A stretch of DNA of 64,000 nucleotides from Astrothelium macrocarpum (GCA_021030915.1 JAGEMR010000001.1:310001-374000), one strand, 5' to 3'; counted from the first letter of the stretch, positions 1 through 11,792 are shown. Notes: a model not told the origin generated them from the sequence alone. Translations and numbers: made by a program.

Positions 1-693
1 TTCCCTTTCTTATTGCAATTCGATAAACTTTGGCCAAGTGATCAAAAAGTCAAAAGTGTTGGTACTGGCATCGTACGAGCCAGCGCATATCGAACATGTT
101 CTTACCTGGTCTGATGTATGGTTGACAACCAAGTCCATCATGAGCTTCATATCTCGACTATGCAGCTCACGTATAAGTTCATCGACGTCGCCTAAAGAGC
201 CGTAGAGCGGATCAATGTCCTTGTAATCTGACTTTTTAAGCCATTAGGATTAATTCTAAGTTAATATCCATAGGGTTCATGGGGCTTTCGCACAATGTCG
301 TAGCCCATATCTACTTGTGGACTTTTATAAACTGAAGACCAGGTTAGTAAGAATTTGGACATTATAAATTCTGTTACTGACTCGGAGATAACCAGATGAC
401 ATCCACTACAAGGGTTACCAAACATGTCATTAAATCTCTAGAGCACAAGGAGCAATAGAAGTATGGATCTTGTAGGCTCACCGCCAAGCCATTTAACGTG
501 GTCTAATTTGGAGATGATGCCACGCAAATCTCCCCATCCTGCCCGCGTACTTGTACCAGCTGATTTGAAAGACGCTGGATAAATCTTCTGAGTTTTAGTG
601 ACGACCTAGTGAAGTGAAGAGTGAAAGACATACCTGGTAAACCACGGCTTCTTTCCACCATCTGTGTGAGCCCCATGTTGCATCTGAGGGCAT
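1..693 (-). CDS. GH13 alpha-glucosidase (maltase type), 5' part, cut by the left edge
   Basis: Member of glycoside hydrolase family 13 of the maltase/isomaltase kind, which releases glucose from the non-reducing ends of malto-oligosaccharides. I assemble five exons: 693-634 (ATG, 20 codons), 587-482, 405-382, 331-294 and 231-106; the next donor at 105 opens an intron that leaves the window. The spliced product reads WWKEAVVYQ, KIYPASFK, GWGDLRGIISKLDHVKWLG, VDVIWLSPIYKSPQ, DMGYDISDYKDIDPLYGSL and ends in LMMDLVVNHTSDQ. These are the conserved N-terminal blocks of GH13 alpha-glucosidases, including region I (DLVVNH). Exons of 24 and 38 nt explain why no long open frame is visible. All phases agree. 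One donor is the less usual GTGCGA (after 294). The catalytic Asp/Glu/Asp residues lie outside the window, so activity cannot be judged. The start is chosen because MPSDATWGSHRWWKEAVVYQ fits the usual short family N-terminus. Confidence 0.86.
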
Positions 694-1750
694 ATTTAGA
701 AAAAGAAGAGGTAAGTGGTAGTGAACGAGCAAGTGTATTATTGACAGTTTGGAGAACTTTAAGGTACGTGTCTCATCTTATAATCGAATATTTGCGGACA
801 AAGCGGACCTGGTCGGGATTTGGATTGTAAGGTATTATTGTCCGTCCCCTCAACTTTGCCCCCACGTGTCGTCATCTTTTCCAGTAGTTTAATGTGTCTG
901 CTGGCTGGAAAGAGGAACACAATGTGGATTTCTGCGCTAGTACTCTAGCGTGAGAATTCTGCGTGTATCATTTTCAGCCAATCGTTCGTATTGAACCTGT
1001 AATGGTGATTTTGCTCTGAGACACTATGGTAAACACAGTGTTGTTTGTCAGTTTCGGCAAATGGGCTTGAGATCAGCGCGCCTGATTGGCCGTCGTAATA
1101 CTGGTGGCGTCAGCAGCGAACACCGATTTATTTAGATAGGTAGGTATAACATCTACGTGTGTCCTAAGCCTAGCAAAATACGATTGTAGTTCCGACAAAT
1201 CAAGAAGAACCCTGAAGAAATATAGCCGAGTGGCTGAATGAACGGCGTTTCTTGCTCTTAAGTGTAGGATTTATGCTTATGCGAACTGAGCTTGGTCCCC
1301 ATCTCAAAGGACCCAGGGATTTTATCGTAAGAGCCTGGAGAATTTACCTCTGACAACAGACCCCTGAAAACGTGTTGGAGCCCCTTTCGTGGTGATCATC
1401 ACGTCAACATGTTTCGGAAAGCCCACTTCAATTCAACACCCATTGATGAGAAAGAGGAGAAGATCTGCTCCTGCTTGCGAGCGACTTCATTATTCAGTTT
1501 GACTGCTTGTTATAGTCTACATGAGTCTTCTGATAGTTAGAGTGCTGATTAATTGCGTAAATTTTTCATCAAAACTGCCTCTCCATTGTGTGAAACCTAG
1601 TTATATCCGTCGCACAATCTCCTAACTCCGCAAACGGTCTTGTATTTATTTGGTGCCGGCGCCGACATAGGATGAAATCTATCGAATAGCTGTTCGATTG
1701 ACTACACACACTTCGCGTGCATTCTTCACCAGATCTTTAACCAAACCAAC
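694..1750. promoter_or_regulatory. Divergent intergenic region between alpha-glucosidase and aldo-keto reductase
   Basis: About 1.06 kb between two divergently oriented starts, so it should hold both promoters. A CACGTG core lies at 863-868. No conserved reading frame was found on either strand. A stretch near 1225 recalls a tRNA D-arm but has no matching T-arm. Confidence 0.5.
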
Positions 1751-3153
1751 ATGTCTGAAGAAAAAGATGCCATTGCACGCTCTATCGAGGCGACCAAAGC
1801 CGAATATCGTAGGCTTGGGAAGAGCGGATTGCGTGTATCTGTTCCTATTCTTGGCGCGATGTCGTAAGTTACCAGTTCATCTGTATCATCAGGGGTTGCA
1901 ATAAGAAATGGATCGGCCGTCCGCACAATCTGGAAGCCCCGATACAATGTCGGGTCGTTGGAAATGTGAGGCTCTTTGCTGAGAGATAATTCATCGCGGA
2001 GGGTTTCCCTAAAACGTATATTACAAATCATGTTCTTTGCGGGCTGTGATATTTCTTATTACAATCTTTGGTGACACATATGTTACCACTTTCCTTGCAT
2101 TTCTGCAAACTTTAGCTCACGCCTTCTAGTTTTGGAAGTTCGGAATGGGCGCCTTGGGTTTTAAATGAAGAACAAGTGAGATTTGATCCTATTCCCTACT
2201 TGCTGCCTTTGGTTTGACAATCTTTCGTTTAGTCCCTTCCGATCTTGAAGGCAGCGTACGACCGCGGACTAAATACCTGGGATACTTCAAATAATTACAG
2301 CAATGGTTATAGCGAGAAGGTCATTGCCAGCGCCATCAAAAAATACAATCTGCCTAGAGAGAAGCTTGTCATTCTCTCCAAGTGCTTTGGCTATGTGGGC
2401 GAGGAAGCAGGAAGCAGGGTTCTTTCTTATCGTGAGACCATTGGGACAAGCAAAGACTACGTTAACCTCGGGGGCCTCTCACGTCGGTCGATCATGCACA
2501 ACGTCGACCAGTCCCTCAAAAGATTGGGCACGGATTATCTTGATTTGCTCCAGATTCACCGATTTGATTCTGGGACGGAGATTGAAGAGACTATGGAAGC
2601 ATTACACGATTTGGTTAGATCTGGCAAAGTCCGTTACATTGGCGCTTCCAGCATGTGGACGTATCAATTTGCAATGATGCAAGCCTGTGCAGAAAAGAAC
2701 GGCTGGACAAAATTCGTCTCTATGCAAAATCATCACAGCCTGCTTTATCGAGAAGAGGAGCGAGAAATGAATAAATACTGCAAACTGACAGGGGTAGCGC
2801 TAATACCCTGGGCTCCATTAGCGCGTGGCCATCTGGCTCGACCACCATCGGAATTTGGCAACACCACTCGTTCAGCTGGCGAGAAGCAGCAGGTCATGTT
2901 CCCGACAGGACATACAGATCTTGATCAGCAGATTATCGCGCGAGTCGAAGAATTGGCGAAAAAGAAGGGCTGGAAGATGTCGCAGGTTGCACTTGCTTGG
3001 TCCAATCAACAGGTCACTTCGCCAATCATAGGGTTCAGCAGCATCGAGAGGATAGACGAGGCTTTGGATGCACGAGGCAAGACTTTGACGGAGGAAGAAT
3101 GCAAGTACCTGGAAGAGCTATATCAGCCTCGCGACATTCAAGGTCATCGTTAG
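1751..3153 (+). CDS. Aldo-keto reductase (potassium-channel beta-subunit/VrdA-like type)
   Basis: NADPH-dependent aldo-keto reductase, expected in the cytosol, reducing aldehydes or ketones; substrate unknown. Exons 1751-1863, 2130-2175 and 2233-3153 give 359 residues, normal for this branch. The start is supported by MSEEKDAIARSIEATKAEYRRLGKSGLRVS, split over the usual YRxLGxSGLxVS opening block. The AKR tetrad is visible: Asp70 in NTWDTSN, Tyr75 in NNYSNGYSE, Lys103 in VILSKC and His in LLQIHRFD. The C-terminal cofactor region contains SPIIGFSSIERIDEAL. The second intron is only 57 nt. Relatives occur in secondary-metabolite clusters, but no synthase or tailoring genes are adjacent, so a general metabolic or detoxifying role is as likely. 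Confidence 0.9.
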
Positions 3154-3540
3154 GCGTAAATCAGGAAAGTATAATGTCGTGTCGATATTACCAATGCAAA
3201 ATACTCGTTGGCGCTAAAATCACCAGCATATCACCTTTTGATGAGGTGATCATGCTCTCGTGAGTGAAGCAGAGAAAATGCGGGGTCCCCACGGGGTGGC
3301 TGAGGGTCCACTGACCATGACGAATGTGGTAATGGCACGATGAGGTAGATTACCCAGTTAGGTGTCCAACTTTAGGATCCTGAGACACTGCCCCTTACCT
3401 GACCCCGCACGCGCGTGACAGCTTTCATTCCACCAGCGTCTACCGGTTTCCGGCCTTCTTTCCTTCAGAAACATATCAATCATCTCTGTTATCGAACTGC
3501 TCACTTAGCCTCATCTTCATCAACTCCCTTGCGTAGCAAA
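3154..3540. promoter_or_regulatory. Intergenic region upstream of the DUF6699-like gene
   Basis: 387 bp between tandem genes. It contains a GC-rich inverted motif, ggggtccccacgggg, near 3282-3297 and a cgcacgcgcg tract near 3407. No gene was seen. Promoter function is inferred from position only. Confidence 0.35.
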
Positions 3541-4399
3541 ATGTCCGCTGATACTTCCGTTGCAACTGAGCCTCTCTCCAAGGTCGACTCAGCAGTTGAT
3601 TCGACGGAACCAGCATCTCCTACCGATGCCAAGATTCGCCATCGTCGTGCTAGTAGCACTGTCTCAGGAGTCTTCAACATCAATGATCTTGGTAAGAAGT
3701 GTATACCGTCGCTGTGGATGGCCTTGTAACCAACCAGAGGCATGGGTGGTGGATGCTGACAGATCAACAGAGAAAGAAGGCAAGGAGCTATCAGTAGCTC
3801 CCGAAACCCAGAGACTCAATTGGTAAGCGATTCTTGTTCAATAGAGAGGTGGTTGGATGTTACATGTTGCAACTGCACTCACCTGTTAACACCATTCTTC
3901 CTGCCTCTTACAGTCAATGTCAGCTAGCAGCACTGGCCAAGCTAATCAAAACACAGGAAGTTGAACACGTCGCCTGGCACACTAGATGAAAAAGAAGCCC
4001 TGAAGAAACACCTAGTAGAGCCTCCAGTCAAGAGGATCGACCTGCACTTTCCATTAGGCCTCGAGGTCACTGCGCGGAATCTGAAGGGAGTCACAATCAA
4101 GGATGCACTGGACGCCATCTACAAACAATTCAAGAAGAAGGTCCGTAGTAAAGACTCCTCTTGAACCATTTCCGCAACTTCCGCTGTGTTGTGGACTTCG
4201 AATCTTTTGATGCTCAAGAGTGCAACCTCATGCTAATCACGTCATCTTCTAGGCTGATGACGAACTTGGAGAGAACCCGATTTTGGCAGGGTTTGAATGG
4301 GACAAGGATGAGAGCTGGACTCGTCTAATTGTTCATCAGAAGAAGGAAGGAGCACAGCCGACAAGTAAGAAATCTAAGAAGAACAAGGACGAGGCATAA
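3541..4399 (+). CDS. Small conserved fungal protein, DUF6699-like
   Basis: Four exons (3541-3691, 3771-3822, 3957-4140, 4253-4399) encode 177 residues; phases agree at all three junctions. The N-terminal 60 residues are Ser/Thr/Pro-rich and probably disordered (RHRRASSTVSGVFNIND). The folded part runs from about residue 85: RIDLHFPLGLEVTARNLKGVTIKDALDAIYKQFKKK, then LAGFEWDKDESWTRLIV. A proline/aliphatic strand followed by VTxxDxLdaIy resembles the DUF6699 fold found in many fungi. The C-terminus is lysine-rich (KKSKKNKDEA). Function is unknown. The donor after 4140 is GTCCGT, a weak match to consensus. I am sure of a real gene and moderately sure of the family. Confidence 0.72.
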
Positions 4400-4796
4400 C
4401 ATTGTCTGCGCTCTCTTGACTCGTCGAGCCTTCGGCGGGTTCGCTTGCTTTCTAGCTGCATAAGCATGGAAAGGCGCATTAGCATGGGCACTTATCCTGT
4501 AAGAAAAGGTCCATCACAAGGGCAATCAGTTTAGGGAGGAAGCTCTCGCTGTCAACTTGACTTGCACGTGTAAATTGTGAATCTAAACGCGCCGTGAGTG
4601 TGCCTGTACGCTTGAGCCTCGGGGATGATAAAGTCTCACTGCCAGCAAAGTGTTGCGTCATGTCAGTCGACAACAAAATAAGAAGCTGTTGTAGTGATGT
4701 AGGTCGAGATGTGGGCCGCTCGAAAATCCACTCCCATATTTTAGCGCACTTTAGTCCCCAACGACCTCATACTGCTCCAGATCATCGCTATTAAAT
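4400..4796. promoter_or_regulatory. Intergenic region before the FAD oxidoreductase
   Basis: 397 bp between tandem genes. Nothing recognisable beyond ordinary promoter-length sequence; no conserved frame. Confidence 0.3.
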
Positions 4797-6238
4797 ATGG
4801 ACAAGCAAGCCGCAATAGCTCCTGGGCTGCCCATAACAGCTCCTACACTACCATACTGGCAGGACCCGTCAGATGTGATTGCTTGCTTACGGAGCACTGA
4901 CGCCCTTCCGCTCGAGAGCCAATACGTGGTGATCGGTAGTGGTATTAGTGGTGCCTGCATCGCATACAATCTCCTCCGACGCCAGCCTGATGCTGAGATT
5001 CTGATGCTGGAGGCTAGAACAGCATGCAGTGGAGCCACTGGGCGCAATGGTCAGCCATGAACAACAGGTAGGCTCGTAGTAATAGTCATGCTAACGCAGG
5101 ATGAACCACAGGCGGTCACACCAAAGCCGCCAGCTATCGAAGCTTTCCCCGACATGTTGAAGAATTGGGCCTGGAGGAAGCAGTGAAGATCGCACAGCTG
5201 GAATACTCGAATATCAAAGTCACACACGAGTTTGCGCGGCAAAATGGTATCGACTGTGATTCGCGACCTTGCAAGACTGTAGACGCCATCTTTGATCCTG
5301 AGGAGCTCGAAAGCGGCAAGGACGGAATATCAATGATACAAGCCGCTATGAAGTCCCGTGAAGGAGCTGCAGACTACAAAATATATGATGCTGAGGAGGC
5401 AAGACGGAAATTCCTAGTTCCAGAGGCATTGGGTGCTTTTGAGTATGAGGCGGGCAGCATTCACGCATACAAGTTTACTGTTGGAGTCCTGAAAATCGCT
5501 CTTCAGCATGGATTGAACCTGCAGACCAACACTCCTGTAACTAATCTGGAGAAGCTCTCCCAGAGCCCAGATATCAAACGAAAATGGAAAATCAATACAC
5601 CACGAGGCTCCATATTTGCGCAAAATGTAATCTTGGCGACCAACGCCTTCACAGCGAAACTGTATCCCCCTCTTTTGGGTTCTATCGTTCCTCTCCGTGG
5701 TCAAGTCAGTGCACAGCGTCCCGGGGTTGCCCTCCCCTCTCTACCCACAACATATTCGTTCATTTACTCTGGCGGCTACGAGTATATGATACAGTCTCCC
5801 TCCACCAATTCCATCATTATAGGCGGCGGTCTAGGAAAGCTGGCTGATGCCAACTTACCAGCGTACTTGAATGAATTCGGTCAGACTAATGACGGGGAAA
5901 TCAACCCCTGGGTCTCCGACTACCTCACAGATTGCACAGCAAACTATTTTGGCCGAAATTGGGGCAATGACGATGGAAGCGGCAGGATTGAAAAGGAATG
6001 GACTGGCATAATGGGGACGAGTGCCGATGGACTTCCGCTCGTAGGCCCGGTTCCAGATGAACAGGGTCTATGGATTAGCTTTGCTTGTAATGGGCATGGG
6101 ATGGTGCTTTGTTTGAAGTGTGCAGAGGCTCTCACAGATATGTTGTTGGGCGAGGAGGATAAATGCAAGACGTGGTTCCCAGAGGCCTTTAAGATTACGA
6201 AGGAGAGGATGGGAAAGACATATACAGGGAGAATATGA
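4797..6238 (+). CDS. FAD-dependent oxidoreductase, DAO (glycine/D-amino-acid oxidase-like) family
   Basis: Flavoprotein of the DAO superfamily, which oxidises amines or amino acids; substrate not predictable. Two exons, 4797-5049 and 5112-6238, give 459 residues. The dinucleotide-binding motif is VVIGSGISGACIAYNLL (residues 44-60), followed by the acidic ribose-binding end of strand 2 in ILMLEAR and by CSGATGRNGGHTKAASYRSF, typical of this branch and restored only when the intron 5050-5111 is removed. A second flavin-contact region is near residue 210 (NVILATNAFTAKLYPPL), and the C-terminal FAD block reads EWTGIMGTSADGLPLVGPVP then WISFACNGHGMVLCLKCAEAL. No signal peptide is seen, so it is probably cytosolic. 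The C-terminus (YTGRI) is not a clear peroxisomal signal. The neighbours suggest no pathway. Confidence 0.88.
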
Positions 6239-6791
6239 TGGGAATATCAGAAGATTGAGAGGTCATGATTGTTCCACTACCGTACGTTGCCCTTGCTGTG
6301 CTTAATCGGGTTTCCTCATTTCCGGGCGATCCCGCCTTTTCTTTCAGTCGTTCCGAGGATTCTTAATATGGCCAGAGAATATCTATAGCAGGTAATGATT
6401 TTGTTGAAACTATCTGATTCACTGGATCTTTCATGCTTTACATGGTCTCGTATTGCGCAATGGCTTTAGTGACACTGGAGGTCGCGATGACACTAGATGA
6501 ATTAAGATAGCCTACCGAATAGTCAGCAAACAGGCTATATTGCATGCTAGCTACGTGTACGAAGTGTGAATTGAACGGCTTACTTCACTAGGCGTTTCTC
6601 TCCGAAAAAAAATCTATAGATAGTTGCTAGTCTCTATAGCCGGTTTAGAGTTACAAAATATGAACTGTCAAAGTTTGCCATATGCCATGGAAGATGGCTG
6701 CATTTTGGTTTCAGAATAGTTACAAAAGGCACTCATATATCTATTTATAGTCGTCATACCATGGCAATCTCTTTCATTAATCTTACACATA
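6239..6791. other. Convergent 3' intergenic region
   Basis: 553 bp between the 3' ends of the FAD oxidoreductase (+) and the SCY1-like gene (-). AT-rich, no coding signal. It presumably holds both 3' untranslated regions and terminators. Confidence 0.4.
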
Positions 6792-9644
6792 TCACAGTAA
6801 ACTCTCATACTTATCCAAGCCCTGCTTTTGCCCTGCACCACTGGCACTTTGGGTCTGCTGAAAATTGCTTCCTATCCCGCCTCCACTGTTCGAGCTGAAG
6901 TTGCGACTTGGCTGGGACACTGGTATCTGTGTCTGGTTTGTTGATGAATGGTTCGGAGGAGGAGCGATGTTGAAAGAGGAAAATTGAGAGGTTGGAGGAG
7001 GTGCCAGTGAAAAGTTTGACATCGCATTTGATGACATGTTATTATTGACGCTTAGAAAGCCGTTTGTTGACGGCTTGCTCGGATTGCTCGTCTGGGGAGG
7101 TGAAGCCAACCAGGGGTTCGATGTTGCTTGTTTAGCAACAGACCAGTCTATGGTTGAAGCTGTGTTTTGTAACGGCGGAGACGCAGGTGAATTGATTTGA
7201 GAATTGATGCTGTTACTGGGTAGTGAGGGCTGTAGAGGGTTGTTAAAAGGCGAAGATGGTGTTAATGTTGTAAAGGCATTTAGGTTCGAATCGGGCGTAA
7301 TGGATGGTGTACTGGAACTAACGCCCCATCCAGCAGAATTCGGTGGTGGAGCAGCAGAAGGGGTTGGGAATGAGCGGGACCATGAAGACGAGGATTGTAG
7401 AGTTGGTCGAGATTGATTTGGTTGGGAGACACTCGGTTCTGCAGATAATGAAGTACTCCAATCGCCATCCATCATGTTGTTGGCAGAATCACTGACTGTT
7501 TTCCGGCCGAGGACGAGGGCTTCAAAGTCATCATCAAGTTCCTCAACGGAAGTGCCATTGGGCGTAGGAATAGCCCCAAAAGAAGTAAAGTCCTTGGCAC
7601 GTGTGCTAGTTGTTCCATTGGTAGCTGTAAGTTCTTGAATACGCCGGCTGTGCTCTCTTTCGATACGCGTGGAAAGAGATTTGATCAAGTTCATGTATTT
7701 TTGGAATTGCTCAAGGTTTAAGAGTGGACCGAGACTGAATGCCCAGAGAATTGGTAAGACTTCAAGAGCAAGGAAGTCGGAGTCTGCAATGCGGCCAACT
7801 TGCTTGAAGACGTCAAGTGCAACCATCTACGGGAATGCGTTTAGAATAGTCCTCATAGCAAGATTTTAAAAATCTGACGTGGGTAGTAGACTTACCATCA
7901 CCGCTGGTTCCTTGGTCTTTATCGCCTTCATGAGGGGTACCACCTTTTCCTGAATAGTGTATTTGTCAAGCACTACGCTTGACTGACTAGTCTTCTTTTC
8001 AACAATAACACCATCGAGGTCGTCTGTAGCAAATTGCTCCTCTTCTCCATCTTTGCCTCCGCAAAGAACTTTGAACGCTTCTAGCCCACGAATTTTAATC
8101 CCTAACGAATTTGTCTTGCTAAAGACATGAGCAATAACAGGGAAGACCTCGTTCTTTATTGTGGAAAAATCGAGAACAGATAACATCACAGACAAAGTCT
8201 TCAGCCCCGAGTCGACAATGGCGTGTGTAGGAGATTCCAGCGCTTGATACAGGATTGGGAGAATGACGCTCTTGAATTCTTTTCCCGAGCAATTCTCAGC
8301 AATCGTGCCCATGTTTTCCAAGAGAATCATCAGTCCAGCTTCTTTGGTGCTATCGCGTTCTCCCGTTCCCTTTGGTCCGGTAAGGAACACGGTCTGCAAT
8401 GCAGGGATAACTTTATCACAAAAAGCCTGCTTCCCAGATTTGAGACGCTTGGTGATGGCAATGATGTTTTGCAGTATTAGAGCAATCAGCTCGCGGTCCT
8501 TCATTTCATCCAGGAGCACGCCTAATAGCTTCTTCTCTAGCACCGAGTCTGGAAATTGTGAGAGGATTTTGGGAAGGCCCTTCAGAAACTGGACCTTTTC
8601 GTTGGGCGTTTTAGCAGGAAGGGTCTCTAGGAAACGAATAGTTGACACTAAAATGTTGTCAAAGAATCTCGATTCCTGGAATTCGCGAGCACTGAACCGC
8701 CCTGTGGGTCTCCTAGTAATTAGTTTTGGAAGTGCATCCCCAAGAAGGTTCTTTGGCAATGGTTTGGAAGAGAGAAAATTATTGTTTGCATTCGGTACAG
8801 ACGATGAAGATGAGAATAATCTCTTGTAGGCCGAGACGCTTGAGTTCGTCTGTAAAGGTGACTCGTGAGGCGAATTGTAAAGGGCGATTATGAGGAGCCC
8901 GAGAGAAAACATATCAGCATAGGAAGTAACATTGGAATCAATGACAAAATCTGGTGAAGAATAGTCAAGATTCAACTGTACCGAGCGAGGGATTCGGGGA
9001 TCGTAGTGTAAGGCGTGGTGAAGAGAGATGGGCGCATTGCCTTTCGTGGTGTTCCCAGTGTTCGGTCCGCCAGCAAAACCCAGGCCAGAGATTTTCCAGT
9101 CGGATTTTGCATTTATGAATATAGCTTCCGGAGTGAGATTGCCGTGAACAAGTTCAGCGCTATCATGAATAAACTCCAGGCCCTTTGAGACCTGCAACAG
9201 GCCTTTTTGAATTTCCAACTCATCCAGCTCAACTGCTTTCGACCGTGACCCTCGGTCCTGATCGTGTAGCAACTCTTGAAGAGAGGCCTGAACAGGCTCC
9301 GTAGCAAACATCAGTCCTCCATTGCGAGTATCTTCTATCGGTTCCGCTAACTCTAGGATGTTGGGATGCCGTAATCGAGCCAACGAGCTTGCTTCTCTCT
9401 GCAATCTGTCGAGTACCTCTTCATGCACTCTCTTCAAGCCTGAAGCGCTGCTCCTTACACCCAGGTTCCCAGCATTGGGCTCGAGAGATTTTTTGTCAAA
9501 GACAAAGACCGAGGCGGCTTTTCCTGTCGACTTCTTTTTGGCGTCGAATATCTTCCAAGGCCCGGATGCAGAAACGGGTTGCGGCGAGATCGTGTAGTTT
9601 GAGGCTATGTTGGAGGAGAACGACTTCAGGGTAGACGAGAACAT
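6792..9644 (-). CDS. SCY1: SCY1-like (SCYL2-type) pseudokinase with HEAT region
   Basis: Catalytically degenerate kinase of the Scy1/SCYL2 family, linked in other eukaryotes to clathrin-coated vesicle and Golgi/endosome traffic. Exons 9644-7896 and 7826-6792 give 927 residues. I start at MFSSTLKSFSSNIASNYTIS because this is the typical family N-terminus; the open frame extends upstream without another ATG. The kinase-like domain covers about residues 25-345. The catalytic loop reads VHGNL (His167-Gly-Asn169) instead of HRD, and DFG is replaced by GLGF near 187-190, so phosphotransfer is unlikely. Helical HEAT-like repeats follow (about 370-580). The C-terminal 300 residues are Ser/Pro/Asn-rich with several NPxL-like and phenylalanine motifs, as expected for adaptor binding. 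The single intron lies at EPAVM/MVALDVF. It diverges from the BCAT gene. Confidence 0.88.
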
Positions 9645-10124
9645 GGTAGCCTCTGTGGATGTGCCAGGAGCTTTTTGGGCTTGCCCTCGACTCGGAGACG
9701 CAAATGTGTCAACGGAATGTTCATTCGATGTTCGTTGTCGGGTGTAGTGGTAGATTGTCACACATCGCGCATTGGTAGAAATACACAGTCTAGCAAGAAA
9801 ACGAACTTGGACACATTCGGTCGCGCAATTAGTAAGTGAGATCGTAATAGGAGAAAATAGGATGGATTCGGTGCTCTCGCGTGCCCCCTACACGCCGTCA
9901 GCCCTGCAGTTCCCCGATGATCGTCGGGCGAACATCCCTGGAAAAAAGTTGAGCGACAAGACCGATATCGGTTCCTAAAATACGCCCTACACTAATCACG
10001 CCTCAACTTAAGAGCCCTTCCTTTCGTTCGCTTTCTCAATTGGTCTCTCCTTCAATTTTCTTGGATATTCCCTTCCCTCGCTCTCTCATACACACTCTCT
10101 CTTTCCCTCCCTCTCTCCCACATT
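9645..10124. promoter_or_regulatory. Divergent promoter region SCY1-like / BCAT
   Basis: 480 bp. On the BCAT side, about 10015-10121 is a strongly pyrimidine-rich strand (repeated ctct, tccc), ending directly at the BCAT ATG. Such CT-rich leaders are common at highly expressed fungal genes. No Leu3-type CCGGNNCCGG site was found. Confidence 0.5.
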
Positions 10125-11501
10125 ATGTATAAAGTCTTTGTGAGAAGTCTACCGCGGTGTCCGACTCGTGCCCAGTCTTCTCCAAATATATTACGCTCTT
10201 CGCAGCACCAAAGGAATTACAGTATCGCAGAAGATGTCGCTGCTGTAGCCAAACTGGCGGATCTGAATCCGTCCAAGCTTTCAACTACTAATACAACCAC
10301 TCCAAAAGAGCTCATGCCTCCAGAGGAGCTCGTATTCGGACGTACTTTTACAGGCAAGTCTCTCCTCGCGCTCGAGTGGCATTATACCAATGTTCTCCTC
10401 AGATCATATGCTCTCTGCTGAATGGACCGCATCGCAGGGCTGGCTGAGTCCTAGGATCACTCCCTACCAGAATCTTAGTCTGGACCCTGCGACATGCGTG
10501 TTCCACTATGCATTCGAGTGCTTTGAAGGATTGAAAGCGTACAAAAACTCAAAAGGTGCAGTGCGCCTATTCAGGCCCGACAAGAACGTGGCGCGCTTGA
10601 ACAAATCTGCCGCACGGATTGCACTTCCGCAGATGGACGGTGCCAGCTTGACTGACCTCATAGCAAAGTTTGTTGCGCTCGAGGAGCGCTTCATTCCATC
10701 TGCGAAAGGCTACTCGTTATATCTTCGACCTACGCTGATCGGCACCCAACGTTCCCTTGGTGTAGGTCCACCCGGCTCCGCGCTCCTCTACGTGATTGCA
10801 TCGCCTGTTGGTCCCTACTATCCTACAGGCTTTAAAGCTATTTCTCTGGAAGCAACTTCCTACGCTGTACGTGCTTGGCCTGGTGGTGTGGGTGATAGGA
10901 AGCTTGGCGCCAACTATGCGCCGTGTATTGTTCCTCAGATGGAGGCTGCCACACGAGGCTTTCACCAAAATCTGTGGCTATTTCCGGAGCGCGATGAAGA
11001 TGGCCAGTTACGGGAATATGTAACAGAGGTTGGGACGATGAACGTCTTCTGTGCTATGGTGAATAAGACAACAGGGAAGAAGGAATTGTTGACGCCTCCG
11101 TTAGATGGTACAATTTTAGAAGGTGTGACACGAGACTCGGTTGTAGAGTTGGCGAGAGAAAGATTAGTTCCTGAGGGATGGGACATGGTGGAACGGAAAT
11201 TCACCATTAACGAAGTGGTAGACGCAAGCGAAGAGGGGCGACTATTGGAAGTCTTTGGCACGGGCACAGCAGCTGTGGTGAGTCCAGTGCGTAAAATAAG
11301 CTGGAACGGTCGGATGTTGGATTGTGGCTTGGCAGAAAACGTGGAAGCCGGGCCTATCGCAAAACAGATGAAGGATTGGGTTGAGGGAATTCAATACGGG
11401 GATGAGGATCATCCATGGAGGTTCGTGAGAGAATCGCATTTTCACGCTAGATTGCTGAAGGTTCGCACTAACTTTTTGACAGCTTCAAAGTTTCGGGTTG
11501 A
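10125..11501 (+). CDS. Mitochondrial branched-chain aminotransferase
   Basis: Class IV PLP aminotransferase exchanging amino groups between Leu/Ile/Val and 2-oxoglutarate, the last step of synthesis and first of breakdown. Three exons, 10125-10353, 10403-11420 and 11483-11501, give 421 residues. The first about 40 residues (MYKVFVRSLPRCPTRAQSS, later RNYSIA) look like a mitochondrial presequence. Family blocks are HYAFECFEGLKAYK, VRLFRPDKNVARLN, SLYLRPTLIGTQRSLGV, the PLP-lysine region GVGDRKLGANYAPC, EVGTMNVFC, LDGTILEGVTRDSVVELAR and VFGTGTAAVVSPV. Intron 1 is a GC-AG intron with the strong donor GCAAGT. The last exon is only 19 nt: removing intron 11421-11482 (donor GTTCGT, branch CTAAC) gives the usual ending HPWSFKVSG; without it the frame runs on into unconserved sequence. 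Confidence 0.9.
10354..10402 (+). other. GC-AG intron in the BCAT gene
   Basis: Donor G|GCAAGT and acceptor ctcctcag. Splicing joins FGRTFT to DHMLSAEW, as conserved in BCATs. The unspliced frame stops within the intron. The +2 C is seen directly and no GT donor nearby keeps phase. Confidence 0.8.
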
Positions 11502-11792
11502 TCTGCTTGGCCCAATTCGAGAATTTATTTGTAATCTGCGAGCGACTGTTTCATATTGAGGATTTAGTTGGGAAACGAGAATCCTCATCGTTTGAACGAC
11601 GAGGAGGAATGTGCCTACCATCGAGGCAATGCTCTCCTGTTTGGCAAGATTTGAGGCTCAAGAATTGGATACAGAGGAACCGTGGAAAAGTGAAAGAAGA
11701 AGGATGATGGGTTACAATGCCAAGCAAATAATCGAAAACTGTACCACTCGTCAGACAATGAATAAATGCATTCAAAGCTTCGTACCGACTCT

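Noticed and set aside
1220..1330. tRNA-like stretch with gccgagtggc
   Set aside because: Resembles the D-arm of a tRNA-Ser/Leu but no T-arm (GGTTCGA-type) or acceptor pairing was found.
9645..9761. N-terminal extension of the SCY1-like frame (39 codons)
   Set aside because: The extension has no ATG and the family begins at MFSSTLKSFSSN, so it is leader sequence.
11421..11559. Read-through C-terminus of BCAT
   Set aside because: The run-on sequence is unlike any BCAT, whereas the spliced ending HPWSFKVSG matches the family.
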